Numbered from the stretch's first letter, positions 25,608 to 34,787 are shown. The stretch is 64,000 nt of DNA from Nitrososphaera sp. (GCA_039938515.1 JBDUUL010000001.1:357760-421759), one strand, 5' to 3'. The notes: generated by a model not told the origin, from the sequence alone. Numbers and translations: made by a program.

Positions 25608-26615
25608 ATGAGGCTCAGTTATCAGGCTCAAATGACTGATTGGGATCTGCTGACCCCGGGCATAGGCCTTACGACCATTGGAATTGTCGGCGTCGGGTTA
25701 TCACTTTCAGGGATTGCCAATACCTTTCTGGACGGCATGAATGCCGTCACCCTGCTAACGATGTACATCGGTCTCATATTCTTGACCTCGGGGTTATTCA
25801 AAGACGGCTTCCCTACCTCAGGCAAGGCAAAGTCGGCCACCTTTATCACCCTCGGATTTCTTGTCACATTTGGGGTGGCGGCAGCTGTGACGGTAAGCGT
25901 TCAGGTGCCGAGCATTTATGCTTACATTGGCCTGATGGCCATGATAGGGATTCCCGCTTCAGTACTTACAGTTGCAGCCTCGCGACAGAGTCCTTACCTC
26001 AAGGCACTCGCGATAATCTTCATTTCCGCAGCCGTCGTCGGCGGACTCACATTCTACCTATTCGGTCTGGCTACACCCAAGATAGCGACGCCATCGGCCC
26101 CTGCTCAAAACACCTCTTCAACGGCAAAGAACTCGACTAGCGCACAACCTGCAGTCAAACCCAGTATGGTGGTTGAAATACTGCCTGGCGCGTCGGCCCA
26201 AAATAACCCTGCTTTCAAGCCGGCCGACTTCAAGTCTGGCAGCGGAACCTTTGTCTGGATGAATAAAGACAACGTTCCTCACACTATAACAAGCTCGGCG
26301 GACAATGGAAAATCATTTGACTCGGGAATCATTTCTGCAGGAAAGAATTTCTCACTTGATGCATCGAAACTAAAGCCCGGCCAATACGGCTATTATTGCA
26401 CAATCCATCCGTACATGAAGGGTTCGTTCACGCTATCCTCTTCAAACAGCACTGGAGCGGCGCCATCTAGCGCCAACACGACTCAGGTAAAGAACGCTAG
26501 CCTCACTTACGGCCAGGCGGGGTTACAAATGGTCACAGTCCCAACCTCTTTACAGCCGGGCAACAGCACCAGCTTCGCTGCCGCCGCAATCGATACCATT
26601 GCATTCAGACCTTAG
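25608..26615 (+). CDS. Membrane protein with C-terminal blue-copper domain
   Basis: The 335-residue protein has five hydrophobic segments (about 18-36, 46-63, 78-98, 103-123 and 132-154). A Ser/Thr/Ala linker and a cupredoxin domain follow at about 185-278. Likely copper ligands are H225, C264, H267 and M270 (YYCTIHPYM). The tail after residue 280 is low-complexity and may be glycosylated. Multi-spanning cupredoxins are a hallmark of ammonia-oxidising archaea and may pass electrons in the pseudoperiplasm; the exact partner is not known. ATG 25632 is an alternative start. Confidence 0.88.
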   Translation: MRLSYQAQMTDWDLLTPGIGLTTIGIVGVGLSLSGIANTFLDGMNAVTLLTMYIGLIFLTSGLFKDGFPTSGKAKSATFITLGFLVTFGVAAAVTVSVQVPSIYAYIGLMAMIGIPASVLTVAASRQSPYLKALAIIFISAAVVGGLTFYLFGLATPKIATPSAPAQNTSSTAKNSTSAQPAVKPSMVVEILPGASAQNNPAFKPADFKSGSGTFVWMNKDNVPHTITSSADNGKSFDSGIISAGKNFSLDASKLKPGQYGYYCTIHPYMKGSFTLSSSNSTGAAPSSANTTQVKNASLTYGQAGLQMVTVPTSLQPGNSTSFAAAAIDTIAFRP

Positions 26616-26678
26616 ATTTGTAGAATCGTTTGCAAGGGACAACATTGCCCGATAAAATCGCAAGTCGAATGAATCCAC

Positions 26679-27068
26679 TTGAAAAGTATAATCATTTCTG
26701 CTAGCAACCTCCGGGCTCTCGAAGACCATGCAAATTGCTCCTTACCTTCCGAGTCGTGTGCACTGCTTTTGGGAGTCTTGAATACTGTCAAGGAAGTAAG
26801 GATCATGAAGAACTCGGACGGGGATTCGCCTCATAGTTTCAGCATTGATCCACAAGAGCTGCTTGCAGCATATTCCGATGCCGAGGCTGAGGGCCTGGAC
26901 GTAGTTGGAATCTTCCACTCCCATCCCGGCCGCCCGAGTCCTTCCTCGACGGATGTCAAGTTTATGGAAATTAACGGCGTCGTATGGCTCATTTACTCGA
27001 CAACCGAAAGATCCTTTGGAGCATACTTCCTGGATTCCGGCAGAATTGACCAAGTCAAAATCGAGTAA
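26679..27068 (+). CDS. JAMM/MPN+ metalloprotease
   Basis: The 129-residue protein has the JAMM zinc site: E25, then H80-x-H82-P and D92 in HSHPGRPSPSSTD. Archaeal relatives remove ubiquitin-like SAMP modifiers from proteins or process sulfur carriers. The length is close to the minimal JAMM domain, with no extra domains. The start is TTG at 26679. No ubiquitin-like or E1 gene is next to it in this window. It converges on aspS. Confidence 0.87.
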   Translation: MKSIIISASNLRALEDHANCSLPSESCALLLGVLNTVKEVRIMKNSDGDSPHSFSIDPQELLAAYSDAEAEGLDVVGIFHSHPGRPSPSSTDVKFMEINGVVWLIYSTTERSFGAYFLDSGRIDQVKIE

Positions 27069-27083
27069 AAGTGACCTGCTGCT

Positions 27084-28379
27084 CTAGGGCGTGAGTCTGT
27101 CGGTGTCCCTTGGATACAGCACCACGTCTCGAACGTTCTGTGAGCCCGTAAGAACCATCATCAGGCGGTCATAGCCTAGCCCGCATCCGGCGTGCGGAGG
27201 CATGCCCCACTCAAATGCCTTGAGATGCTCGGCGAAACTTGCGGGATTGAGGCCCTGTTCGACAAGCCTAGTCTTGAGCTTGTTCTGGTCGTAAAGCCTG
27301 GTTCCGCCTGAAACTAGTTCAAGGTATCCAAACTGAAGGTCGAAGGATTCAGAAAGGCTCGGATTATCCTCTTTTTCATGAATGTAGAAAGGCTTTAGCT
27401 TCAGCGGCCAGTCTGTTATGAAGTAGAAACCGGGATGCTTTTCACCCAGCTTGCGAAGCGAGGCATCAGAGAGGTCGTCGCCCAGTTCGATTTTCTCATC
27501 CATCGAGTTAAGCTCATCGACACAGTCAGAATACGCAAGCCGGGGGATTGAGTCGAGAGCCAGGTCGTGTCCGGAGCCCGCTTTTTCAAGATCTGACGCG
27601 TGTTTTTCACGAAATTCATGGATAATGCTTTTCACAATTCTTTCGACTATTTCCATTACATCCCGGTAGTCGATAAAGGCAGCCTCAAGGTCGACGCTTG
27701 TAAACTCTGTCAGGTGCCTTACCGTATGGGAATTTTCTGCCCGAAAATATGGGCCGATTTCAAACACGCGGTCAAGTGCCAGCGTCAGCTGTTCCTTGTA
27801 AAGCTGGGGGCTTTGTGCGAGATAGGCTCTTTTCTTAAAGTAGTCAAAGCCAAAAAGGTTCGCACCGCCCTCACTGGCGCTTCCGATTATCTTGGGAGTG
27901 TTCACCTCGAGGAAACCCTCGGACCTGAGGGTGTTTCGTATCGACTGCAAGCCGGCGGATCTCAGCTTGAAAAGGGCTGCAACCTTGGGATTTCGGAGGT
28001 CGAGCGCGCGAGCATCAAGCCTCTTGTCAGGAGCGGACTCAACCCTGCCTGTAGGGTCTATAGGAAGCGGCTGAACGGCAGTGGCAAGCACGGTAAAATC
28101 GCTGACCTTGATTTCTACAGGAAAGTCTTTTGCTTTGCTTTTTTGGACAATTCCCGAGACAACAACCGAGCTCTGCCTAGGCGCCTGCAGAATCTCTTTG
28201 ACCCGCTCGCCAGTCACAATCGCTTGGGCAGGTCCTGTAATGTCCCGGATAATGAGAAATGCGAGTTTGCCGATATCGCGTACATCCTCGATCCAGCCTC
28301 CAAGCGTAACCGGAGTTCCTATCAGCGACTCGCTTAACTGACTTGAATAATGTGTCCGGGTCGGTCTATCTGCGGTCAC
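27084..28379 (-). CDS. aspS: Aspartyl-tRNA synthetase (archaeal type)
   Basis: The 431-residue class II synthetase has an N-terminal OB-fold anticodon domain (about 15-110) and motif 2 FRAENSHTVRHLTEFTSVD. Motif 3 is GCGLGYDRLMMVLTG near the C-terminus. Length matches the compact archaeal/eukaryotic form. Whether it also charges tRNA-Asn cannot be told from sequence alone. It overlaps the upstream NusA-like gene by 4 nt (ATGA), indicating coupling. Confidence 0.95.
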   Translation of the reverse strand: MTADRPTRTHYSSQLSESLIGTPVTLGGWIEDVRDIGKLAFLIIRDITGPAQAIVTGERVKEILQAPRQSSVVVSGIVQKSKAKDFPVEIKVSDFTVLATAVQPLPIDPTGRVESAPDKRLDARALDLRNPKVAALFKLRSAGLQSIRNTLRSEGFLEVNTPKIIGSASEGGANLFGFDYFKKRAYLAQSPQLYKEQLTLALDRVFEIGPYFRAENSHTVRHLTEFTSVDLEAAFIDYRDVMEIVERIVKSIIHEFREKHASDLEKAGSGHDLALDSIPRLAYSDCVDELNSMDEKIELGDDLSDASLRKLGEKHPGFYFITDWPLKLKPFYIHEKEDNPSLSESFDLQFGYLELVSGGTRLYDQNKLKTRLVEQGLNPASFAEHLKAFEWGMPPHAGCGLGYDRLMMVLTGSQNVRDVVLYPRDTDRLTP

Positions 28380-28882
28380 TTTTGCTCAAACTCGACAAGC
28401 AAATCCATGTTCCTAACCGCTTTTGCTATTTTAGCTATCTTGGAAGTATCGAGCCGAGCCCTTTGAGCATTTCCCTCGGCCATCACCTTTGTAAGCTTCG
28501 TTCCATCGGGCAGCCAGAAGAGATTAACGCTCAGAATGCGGACGGGATAGAAGAGATTTTCGACGAAACTGCGATCCGACGTGTCTGACTCGACGAACCA
28601 GACTTTGCGGTTGAACTCCCTTTCTATTCGCTGCGGTATCGATGCGTTTGACTTTGCGGCATTGACATCTGATGCCCGCACGACAAGGACGAGGTCTCCG
28701 TCGGCCGAAGCGGCCTTGAATAATGTGAACTTCGCAATTTCGGGGAACCGTTCAGCCAGGCGTGTCAGCTTTATCGATGCATCGATATCATCGGGAGTAA
28801 GGTCGCCTGCACGCAATTTTGCGTCGCACTTGGAACACAGTACGCCGGACTTGGCATCAAAGGCGCAAATAAGAGACTTCAC
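28376..28882 (-). CDS. NusA-like KH-domain protein with zinc pair
   Basis: The 168-residue protein has a Cys pair at C16/C19 (CSKCDAKL) near its start and a C-terminal KH-like block resembling NusA (FNRKVWFVES, then FVENLFYPVRILSVN). It probably binds RNA. It overlaps aspS by 4 nt, linking it to translation. The NusA resemblance is by eye and should be treated as tentative. Confidence 0.7.
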   Translation of the reverse strand: MKSLICAFDAKSGVLCSKCDAKLRAGDLTPDDIDASIKLTRLAERFPEIAKFTLFKAASADGDLVLVVRASDVNAAKSNASIPQRIEREFNRKVWFVESDTSDRSFVENLFYPVRILSVNLFWLPDGTKLTKVMAEGNAQRARLDTSKIAKIAKAVRNMDLLVEFEQK

Positions 28883-28976
28883 CGACTATAAACTATCGCT
28901 AATCTACAGGTCGGTAATATATCCTAACTGGATTCACTCAGATAGTATTATTATAGACAGGAAACAACCCGCCTGC

Positions 28977-29978
28977 ATGCCCTCGGATCCAAAGTTGGCA
29001 GTTGCCGGACTCAAGGCCTACTACTTTGGTGATAAACGTCCAATTCGCGCCGTTGATGACGTCAATTTTGTCGTTTCAAAGGGCGACTGCTTGGCGATAG
29101 TCGGCGAGTCAGGATGCGGCAAGAGTACGCTCGGCTCTGCGATCATGGGTTCCTTACAGTCTCCTGGCAGGATAGTTGAAGGAATGATCACCCTGGATGG
29201 AGCAAAGCTCAATGAACTGTCCTCCAAGGAATTTGACGAGAAGGTGAGGTGGAAAAAGATTTCAATGGTTTTTCAAGGAGCCATGAATTCCCTCGACCCC
29301 GTTTATTCTATTATGGATCAGATGACGGAACTGCTCAAGGTTCACGGCGCCAAGGGGCCATACGATGCTACGGTCATGCGGTCTCTCCAATCAGTCGGAC
29401 TCGAGCCGGAGGTTGCCCGCCTCCACCCACATGAACTTTCGGGCGGCATGAAGCAGCGGGTGCTAATAGCGATGTCCCTTCTCCTTGAACCCGAACTGCT
29501 AATCGCAGACGAGCCGACGACAGCTCTTGACGTAATCGTCCAGCGCGAAATAATAGAACTGCTGCAGAGCAAGCGCCAAAATGACAGAATTGCCATCATT
29601 CTAATCACACATGACCTATCGCTTGTGTCGCTTATCGCTAACAAGATTGCCATCATGTATGCAGGGCAGATAGTGGAAATGGCGTCTGCCTCAGAAATTT
29701 ACACCTCCCCAAAACACCCCTATACGCGTGCGCTGATTAGCGCAATTCCACGGCTCCGTTCGAACGAAAAGAAATTGCGATTCATCCCCGGGAGGCCTCC
29801 GGATTTGTCATCTCACATAGAGGGGTGTCGCTTCCGCGACAGGTGCCCTACACCTCGTGACATCTGTAGAAGGGAGCCCCCCGAATTCAAAACATCAAAT
29901 GGAGGCTACGTCAGGTGCTGGCTCTACGATCCGGATTTGGCTGCAGGCACTGAGTCCGGGATCGCTTCCCAACATTAA
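28977..29978 (+). CDS. Orphan oligopeptide-type ABC transporter ATPase (OppD/DppD-like)
   Basis: The 333-residue protein has Walker A GESGCGKST (44-51 region), Q100, the signature LSGGMKQ and Walker B LLIADEP. The C-terminal oligopeptide-type extension has cysteines CRFRDRCP and CRREPPEF, characteristic of OppD/DppD. ATG 28977 is chosen because the ATPase starts there; the frame remains open far upstream across the opposite-strand gene. No permease, binding protein or partner ATPase (OppF) is next to it. Confidence 0.88.
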   Translation: MPSDPKLAVAGLKAYYFGDKRPIRAVDDVNFVVSKGDCLAIVGESGCGKSTLGSAIMGSLQSPGRIVEGMITLDGAKLNELSSKEFDEKVRWKKISMVFQGAMNSLDPVYSIMDQMTELLKVHGAKGPYDATVMRSLQSVGLEPEVARLHPHELSGGMKQRVLIAMSLLLEPELLIADEPTTALDVIVQREIIELLQSKRQNDRIAIILITHDLSLVSLIANKIAIMYAGQIVEMASASEIYTSPKHPYTRALISAIPRLRSNEKKLRFIPGRPPDLSSHIEGCRFRDRCPTPRDICRREPPEFKTSNGGYVRCWLYDPDLAAGTESGIASQH

Positions 29979-29987
29979 AAAGCTAGA

Positions 29988-31739
29988 TTGGTCACTGGCA
30001 ATCAGCGCAACGTGTCGATTCTAGAATTTTTTCCCTTGCCGACTATTCGAGAGAGGCAAAAGGAGGTACTATTAGGATTTGAATCCGCGATAAAGAGCGG
30101 TTTTAAGCATATCTTCTTCGAGGCGCCAACGGGCTTTGGCAAGAGCCCCGTAGCTATTGCTCTTGCATTGTATATGGGAAATTCTCATATTTGCACCGCT
30201 ACCAAGGACCTTCAGTCCCAGTACCTGCGCGACTTTCCGTTTATCTTTGATGTCAGGGGGAGGTCTAATTTTTCTTGCAACGTCAAGGAGGACATGGGAT
30301 TGTCGGAGACTTGCGAGTACGGCCCGTGTGTCAGAGACGACGGCTACGATTGCTCATTCAAGACCCGCCTTGCGGACTACAGGGTACTTGGAAGTGGCAC
30401 AAGAGAAGAGGCAGTCGTAATCGACAAGGTGGCTGAAAACCGGTACCGCGAGGACTTTGCAAAGAAATCCAGGCTGGTATCTCTCCACTGGAGGCCGTGT
30501 GAGTACTATGAACAAAAGTGGAAGGGGGCCAAGGCCAGCCACACTGTTTACAACTATCGCTACTTTCTCTCAGATTTTTTCTATGCAGGGAATACTCAAA
30601 AGAGAAACCTGCTAGTCTTTGACGAGGCGCACCAGCTAGAGTCAGAGGTCGGCGACTTTAGGAGTTTTACCATCCATCGGAACATGCTCAGGCTGGTTAA
30701 ACTGCAAATGCCTACATCAAGAACCGATGAAATAGAAGTTTGGCTGGAATTTTGCAGAGAATACCGGGAAAAGCTCGACGAGTTTGCAGACAAGGCGGCA
30801 AGAATCCTCGAGCGGAGCGACCAGCGGGTATCCATGGAGCCTTATACTGAAAAAAATGTAATAGATGCGGTAGAACGCGCCAAGACCTTGGGCGATTTGC
30901 TCAACGATATAAGGGCTAACAAGGATAACTGGATTGTCTCATCTCTTCAAAAGGACGCCAGCACCGGCGAACTCACAAGAGTCACGGTTACGCCGCTGGA
31001 CATTTCCTCTTATTTTGGGAGTGTCCTTGAGAAAGCTTCAGTCGCCTTGTTCATGAGCGCGACAATCCTCAGCAAAGAATACCTTTGCAAGACTGTCGGC
31101 TTGGCTCCGGATTCCGTAAAGTTTATTCGAATACCAGAGTCGGATTTCCCCGCCATAAACCGCCCGATTTACAATCAATCCGTCGCTTGGTTAAATGCAA
31201 GAACGATCGGTGAGAGCATGCCAAATATCATCCGCGCGGTAGACCAAATCATGAACAAGCACAAGGACGAGAAGGGCATTATACACACCACTTCGTATAC
31301 GCAGGTTGAAGCCATAGCGAACGGCCTCAGTCAGACAAATTCTGCACGCTTAATCCAGACAGGATCAAAGATTGAAAGAGACGAGGTTTTGCGGAGGCAC
31401 TTCAGGAGTAAAACCCCGAGCGTGTTGATTTCTCCGTCTCTCCACCAGGGCGTGGATCTTAAGGATGACCTTTCAAGGTTCCAGATAATCGTCAAGGTCC
31501 CGTATCCGGATTTGACCGATCGAAAGGTGGCCGCGCTTAAGCAGCGAAATCCAAGTTGGTACATGTGGGTAACGATACTCAGGCTTGTCCAGTCATACGG
31601 TCGTTCGGTTAGAAGCAAAGAGGATTTTGCGGCGACGTATATACTCGATAGCAGCTTCGATTACGTCCGGCGGAACTCGGGTGACATGTTCCCCCCTTGG
31701 TTTACCGAAGCAATTGTCCCGGCCGTGCGCTTGTCGTAG
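29988..31739 (+). CDS. XPD/Rad3-family Fe-S DNA helicase
   Basis: The 583-residue superfamily 2 helicase has Walker A APTGFGKS (46-53) and DEAH (212-215). Cysteines C97, C109, C114, C122 and C171 include the four that would bind the XPD-type [4Fe-4S] cluster. C-terminal helicase motifs (SPSLHQGVDLKDD and QSYGRSVRSKED) complete the fold. Such helicases unwind 5'-3' in repair. The start is TTG 29988, 9 nt after the ABC gene. The 3' end lies 38 nt before the archaeosortase gene. Confidence 0.92.
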   Translation: MVTGNQRNVSILEFFPLPTIRERQKEVLLGFESAIKSGFKHIFFEAPTGFGKSPVAIALALYMGNSHICTATKDLQSQYLRDFPFIFDVRGRSNFSCNVKEDMGLSETCEYGPCVRDDGYDCSFKTRLADYRVLGSGTREEAVVIDKVAENRYREDFAKKSRLVSLHWRPCEYYEQKWKGAKASHTVYNYRYFLSDFFYAGNTQKRNLLVFDEAHQLESEVGDFRSFTIHRNMLRLVKLQMPTSRTDEIEVWLEFCREYREKLDEFADKAARILERSDQRVSMEPYTEKNVIDAVERAKTLGDLLNDIRANKDNWIVSSLQKDASTGELTRVTVTPLDISSYFGSVLEKASVALFMSATILSKEYLCKTVGLAPDSVKFIRIPESDFPAINRPIYNQSVAWLNARTIGESMPNIIRAVDQIMNKHKDEKGIIHTTSYTQVEAIANGLSQTNSARLIQTGSKIERDEVLRRHFRSKTPSVLISPSLHQGVDLKDDLSRFQIIVKVPYPDLTDRKVAALKQRNPSWYMWVTILRLVQSYGRSVRSKEDFAATYILDSSFDYVRRNSGDMFPPWFTEAIVPAVRLS

Positions 31740-31743
31740 AACA

Positions 31744-31750
31744 TTTTTAT
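31744..31750 (+). promoter_or_regulatory. Possible TATA box for archaeosortase gene
   Basis: A tttttat run lies just after the helicase stop and about 30 nt before TTG 31778. The distance would give a nearly leaderless mRNA. Confidence 0.35.
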
Positions 31751-31777
31751 CTCGTTCTGAGTCAATCGCCTCCGGCA

Positions 31778-32812
31778 TTGTCCCGCGATACCGCCGCTCC
31801 TCCGCGCCAGAGCCAGGGCCAGACAATATTCGGGATAAACACCAGCATTGCGGTGACGCTTGTGCTCATTTCGCCTGTAATATTCACGCTCATTGCTTAC
31901 CCGGACTCCTTCAGCCTCTCCTGGAATCAGGGAAGAGGAGGCCTGCTGTTTGCTATGGCCTTTATCGCTGCGGAACTTGCAGGGATAAGATATCAGGTGA
32001 GCCAGAAGCGCTTTCTAATCGTTGTTGCGATGGCTGCCCTAACGATTGCCTACTTTGCGGCACTTCCATACGGTCTTTTGGCATGGATCAAGCATTCCGC
32101 CCCGTCTTTTGTTTCGCTTGCCGACAGCTGGCAGTGGATGTGGGACTTTGCCGTAATGTCCATCTTTGTCGTATCCTCACTCGTAGTGCTATTTGGAAGA
32201 AAATGGCATAAACTCGCAGCTGCAGGAGCGATCTACCTCATAGGAATGGCAGTAATCCTTTCACTGGACGCGTTCTTTCCATATGACAGCCTAGGGCCAC
32301 TGCAGTACGTAGTTCCAATTTATTTGCAGATAGATAGCGCCGTAATCTCCTTCATAGATACTTACATCGTCAACGTTGGACCTGCGGACCCGGCGAGCCA
32401 CGCACCGCCGTCAGTTGCGACAGGAAATCTAATAGTTCTCAACGGACTCCATGGCGGTATGGCTCTCAGAGTGTTCTGGCCATCTGCAGGCGTGCATAGC
32501 ATGATAATCTACACGCTTGTAATGCTTGCCTTTTTACTAAAGATGGATATGCCCACGAAGCGCAAGTTGATTTACTTTGCCATAGGGACAATCGGGACCG
32601 CCGCTGTTAATGTGGTCAGGATCACATCATTGTCCCTTTACGCGCTGGTCGTAACCACAGACGTGAATCAATGGCAAGCATTTCATTCGGTTGCCGGAGA
32701 GATAATGTTCCTTCCGTGGCTGGGCATTTACCTTGCAATTATCATGTTCACAGAGAACAAGCGCATAAAGTATTCCAGAGGCGCGTCGACCAGCAAAGCC
32801 GCCGCAGTGTAG
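31778..32812 (+). CDS. Thaumarchaeosortase (exosortase/archaeosortase family)
   Basis: The 344-residue polytopic protein (about eight membrane segments) matches the exosortase/archaeosortase fold. The family active-site trio is Cys, Arg and His. Here the Cys position reads S236 in WPSAGVHSM, while R281 (VVRITSL) and H303 (AFHSVAGE) are present. Archaeosortases cut and lipid-attach surface proteins with C-terminal sorting signals. TTG 31778 is preferred over the longer frame that overlaps the helicase, on promoter spacing and because the upstream residues look non-homologous. Confidence 0.85.
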   Translation: MSRDTAAPPRQSQGQTIFGINTSIAVTLVLISPVIFTLIAYPDSFSLSWNQGRGGLLFAMAFIAAELAGIRYQVSQKRFLIVVAMAALTIAYFAALPYGLLAWIKHSAPSFVSLADSWQWMWDFAVMSIFVVSSLVVLFGRKWHKLAAAGAIYLIGMAVILSLDAFFPYDSLGPLQYVVPIYLQIDSAVISFIDTYIVNVGPADPASHAPPSVATGNLIVLNGLHGGMALRVFWPSAGVHSMIIYTLVMLAFLLKMDMPTKRKLIYFAIGTIGTAAVNVVRITSLSLYALVVTTDVNQWQAFHSVAGEIMFLPWLGIYLAIIMFTENKRIKYSRGASTSKAAAV

Positions 32813-32817
32813 TCTTT

Positions 32818-33969
32818 TTAGCCTGCAAAATCCAGCAGGCTTTTCTCTCCCGACCTGCTGTGCAAATCGGACAGTTTGACTCCTACGCGGCGCACCTTCC
32901 TGTCCAGTCCGTCCTTGATCGATTCCCGGAGAAGATTCATACAATTAATTTTCAGCTCCTCATAACCCGAACAGCTGGTCTTTAGCATCCTCGAGCGCGT
33001 GAGGTTTCTCAGATTAGAAAGGATCAGAAGGAGGGTGACTGTCCTAAAGGAGATATCTTGTTCGGCGGTCTTTTGAAACAAGAACGCGCATATCTCTTCA
33101 ACATAGGGGACCATTTCGGATTCTGACTCCGCGTCCCGCTTCAATGTAACGATGTGTGAGATTTGGCTGGTGCCTGCCCTAGATCCAATAACAGCCTCGT
33201 CCTCAACACCGCGCGCTGCTCTGAACAGGTACGCACCGGTTTTGTTGCCAAATGCACTTACCAATTCAAATGAGCTCAGCCTCCGAAGGTCGGCAATGTT
33301 TCTAACCGACATCTTCTCCGCAAGCATTGCGGCCGTCCTCGATCCGATTCCCGGGATAGCCCGTACATCAAGCTGGGAGACAAAGTCTGCCAAATCGGAA
33401 GGCCGTATTACTGTCAGGCCCTCAGGCTTTCGGTAATCTGATGCTATCTTTGCTGCGAGTTTGTTTGGGGCAACCCCGATCGAACACGTGAGACCAAGTT
33501 CGGACAGTACTTGGGCCTTAATCCTGCTTGCGAGCTCTGCGGCTTGGTCATAATCGCACTTCGTACGGGAAGAGACATCAAGATAACACTCGTCAATGCC
33601 CTTAAGTTCAAAGATATCAGCAGATTGTTTTAGAATCGCCATTGCTTTCGAGGAGATATCAAAGTAATACGTCCGGTCAATCGGCAGGAATGCGCCCTTA
33701 ACCCCGGCACTAGAGAGTCGAGATATCGCGGTGGAGATTGGGATGCCGGATTTTACGCCGTATTTTCTGGCTAGATAGTTTGAGGTACTCACCACTCCGC
33801 TGGTTTCCGACCTGCCGGAATATGCGCAAACCACGACCGGCTCGCCTTTGAGTTCCGGCCTCCGCAGTTCCTCGCACTGCGCAAAAAAGTAATCAAAATC
33901 CACATGCATTACGATCCGCCGCGGACTGGCATCCGGCGCGATTTCCGGAGCAACAGACATGAGTGTCAT
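32818..33969 (-). CDS. dinB: DNA polymerase IV (Y-family, Dpo4/DinB)
   Basis: The translesion polymerase has the catalytic start MHVDFDYFFAQCEELRRP, then YSGRSETSGVVSTSNY and the acidic block KGIDECYLDVSS. A helix-hairpin-helix (IPGIGSRTAAMLAEKM) follows, and the C-terminal little-finger domain. The last residues GEKSLLDFAG resemble a PCNA-binding PIP box. The frame extends to 34017; ATG 33969 leaves space for a promoter. Confidence 0.93.
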   Translation of the reverse strand: MTLMSVAPEIAPDASPRRIVMHVDFDYFFAQCEELRRPELKGEPVVVCAYSGRSETSGVVSTSNYLARKYGVKSGIPISTAISRLSSAGVKGAFLPIDRTYYFDISSKAMAILKQSADIFELKGIDECYLDVSSRTKCDYDQAAELASRIKAQVLSELGLTCSIGVAPNKLAAKIASDYRKPEGLTVIRPSDLADFVSQLDVRAIPGIGSRTAAMLAEKMSVRNIADLRRLSSFELVSAFGNKTGAYLFRAARGVEDEAVIGSRAGTSQISHIVTLKRDAESESEMVPYVEEICAFLFQKTAEQDISFRTVTLLLILSNLRNLTRSRMLKTSCSGYEELKINCMNLLRESIKDGLDRKVRRVGVKLSDLHSRSGEKSLLDFAG

Positions 33970-34034
33970 TGGAGCTGATTTTTGATTAAACTTTTCGATA
34001 GACAAATAGGTCTGCACAAAGCCCGTATTACAAA

Positions 34035-34280
34035 ATGGAAGGCTCCAGCGAGGAGTATCCTGTAAGCCTGCAGCCGGACGGAAACATCAAGCTGAAAACA
34101 GATAAAATGGCTGTTGACAAGCTTTATCACTGCATAGCCGAAGACAGGGTGTATCTGTTCTACAAGGACGAGAACGAACTTCTAAACTGTTACGAGATAG
34201 AGGATCAGAAGGTGGTCGACGAGATCAGGGCTAGGCCCCACGACCTTGAGGAGATCTTGAAGGCGTATTCTCGTCAGTAA
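34035..34280 (+). CDS. Conserved hypothetical acidic protein (81 residues)
   Basis: The protein is acidic and soluble with strands (EDRVYLFYKDENELLNCYEI) and a C-terminal helix. No known domain is recognised. It is divergent from dinB by about 65 nt and lies 60 nt before the Alba gene. Confidence 0.65.
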   Translation: MEGSSEEYPVSLQPDGNIKLKTDKMAVDKLYHCIAEDRVYLFYKDENELLNCYEIEDQKVVDEIRARPHDLEEILKAYSRQ

Positions 34281-34306
34281 AGCGGCTGCATAGATACTAG
34301 ACAAAC

Positions 34307-34314
34307 AATATAAG
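34307..34314 (+). promoter_or_regulatory. TATA box for Alba gene
   Basis: The octamer aatataag lies 27-34 nt before TTG 34341, fitting near-leaderless transcription and arguing against TTG 34323 as the start. Confidence 0.45.
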
Positions 34315-34340
34315 CTACCCCGTTGAATACGTCAATACGA

Positions 34341-34652
34341 TTGTCCTCGAGCACAACCAACACAGCAAGGCCCAGCAAAGCCAGTAACGAGATTTTTATC
34401 GGCAAAAAACCGCTAATGACATACGTGACAGCAACGCTCGTCCAGCTCGCCAACGAACCCACCGTCATAATAAAGGCAAGGGGCAAGAGCATTACACGGG
34501 CAGTTGACGTAGCTCAAATCATTGTGAAGAGGATGGACACCATGGGATACAAGATCGGCCCGATAAGACTTGGTTCGGAAACTGTCCAGTCGGAAGACGG
34601 ACGTGTCAGAAACGTATCCACCATAGAAGTGCCAATTGTCCGCGCCAAGTAA
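34341..34652 (+). CDS. albA: Alba DNA/RNA-binding chromatin protein
   Basis: About 103 residues. After a short Ser/Thr-rich leader it has NEIFIGKKPLMTYVTATLVQL, KARGKSITRAVDVAQIIVKR and late EDGRVRNVSTIEV. These are the hallmark segments of Alba dimers that coat DNA and RNA. The first TTG (34323) is also in frame but would precede the expected transcription start. Confidence 0.93.
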   Translation: MSSSTTNTARPSKASNEIFIGKKPLMTYVTATLVQLANEPTVIIKARGKSITRAVDVAQIIVKRMDTMGYKIGPIRLGSETVQSEDGRVRNVSTIEVPIVRAK

Positions 34653-34787
34653 ATTAGCGCGGCATTATTGTCGAATGCATAAAGGATGCTCCATACACAC
34701 ACATCAGTAATTTCGCGCCCAGATTTATCATGGAATAGATTCTTTCCCCTTCACAATTGCTAAATAGTTCAGAGCCGTCGTTCTGGC

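Noticed and set aside
28581-28976. N-terminal extension of the ABC ATPase frame by 132 residues
   Set aside because: It lies wholly over the opposite-strand NusA-like gene and its upstream region, has no domain-like sequence, and the ATPase core starts at ATG 28977.
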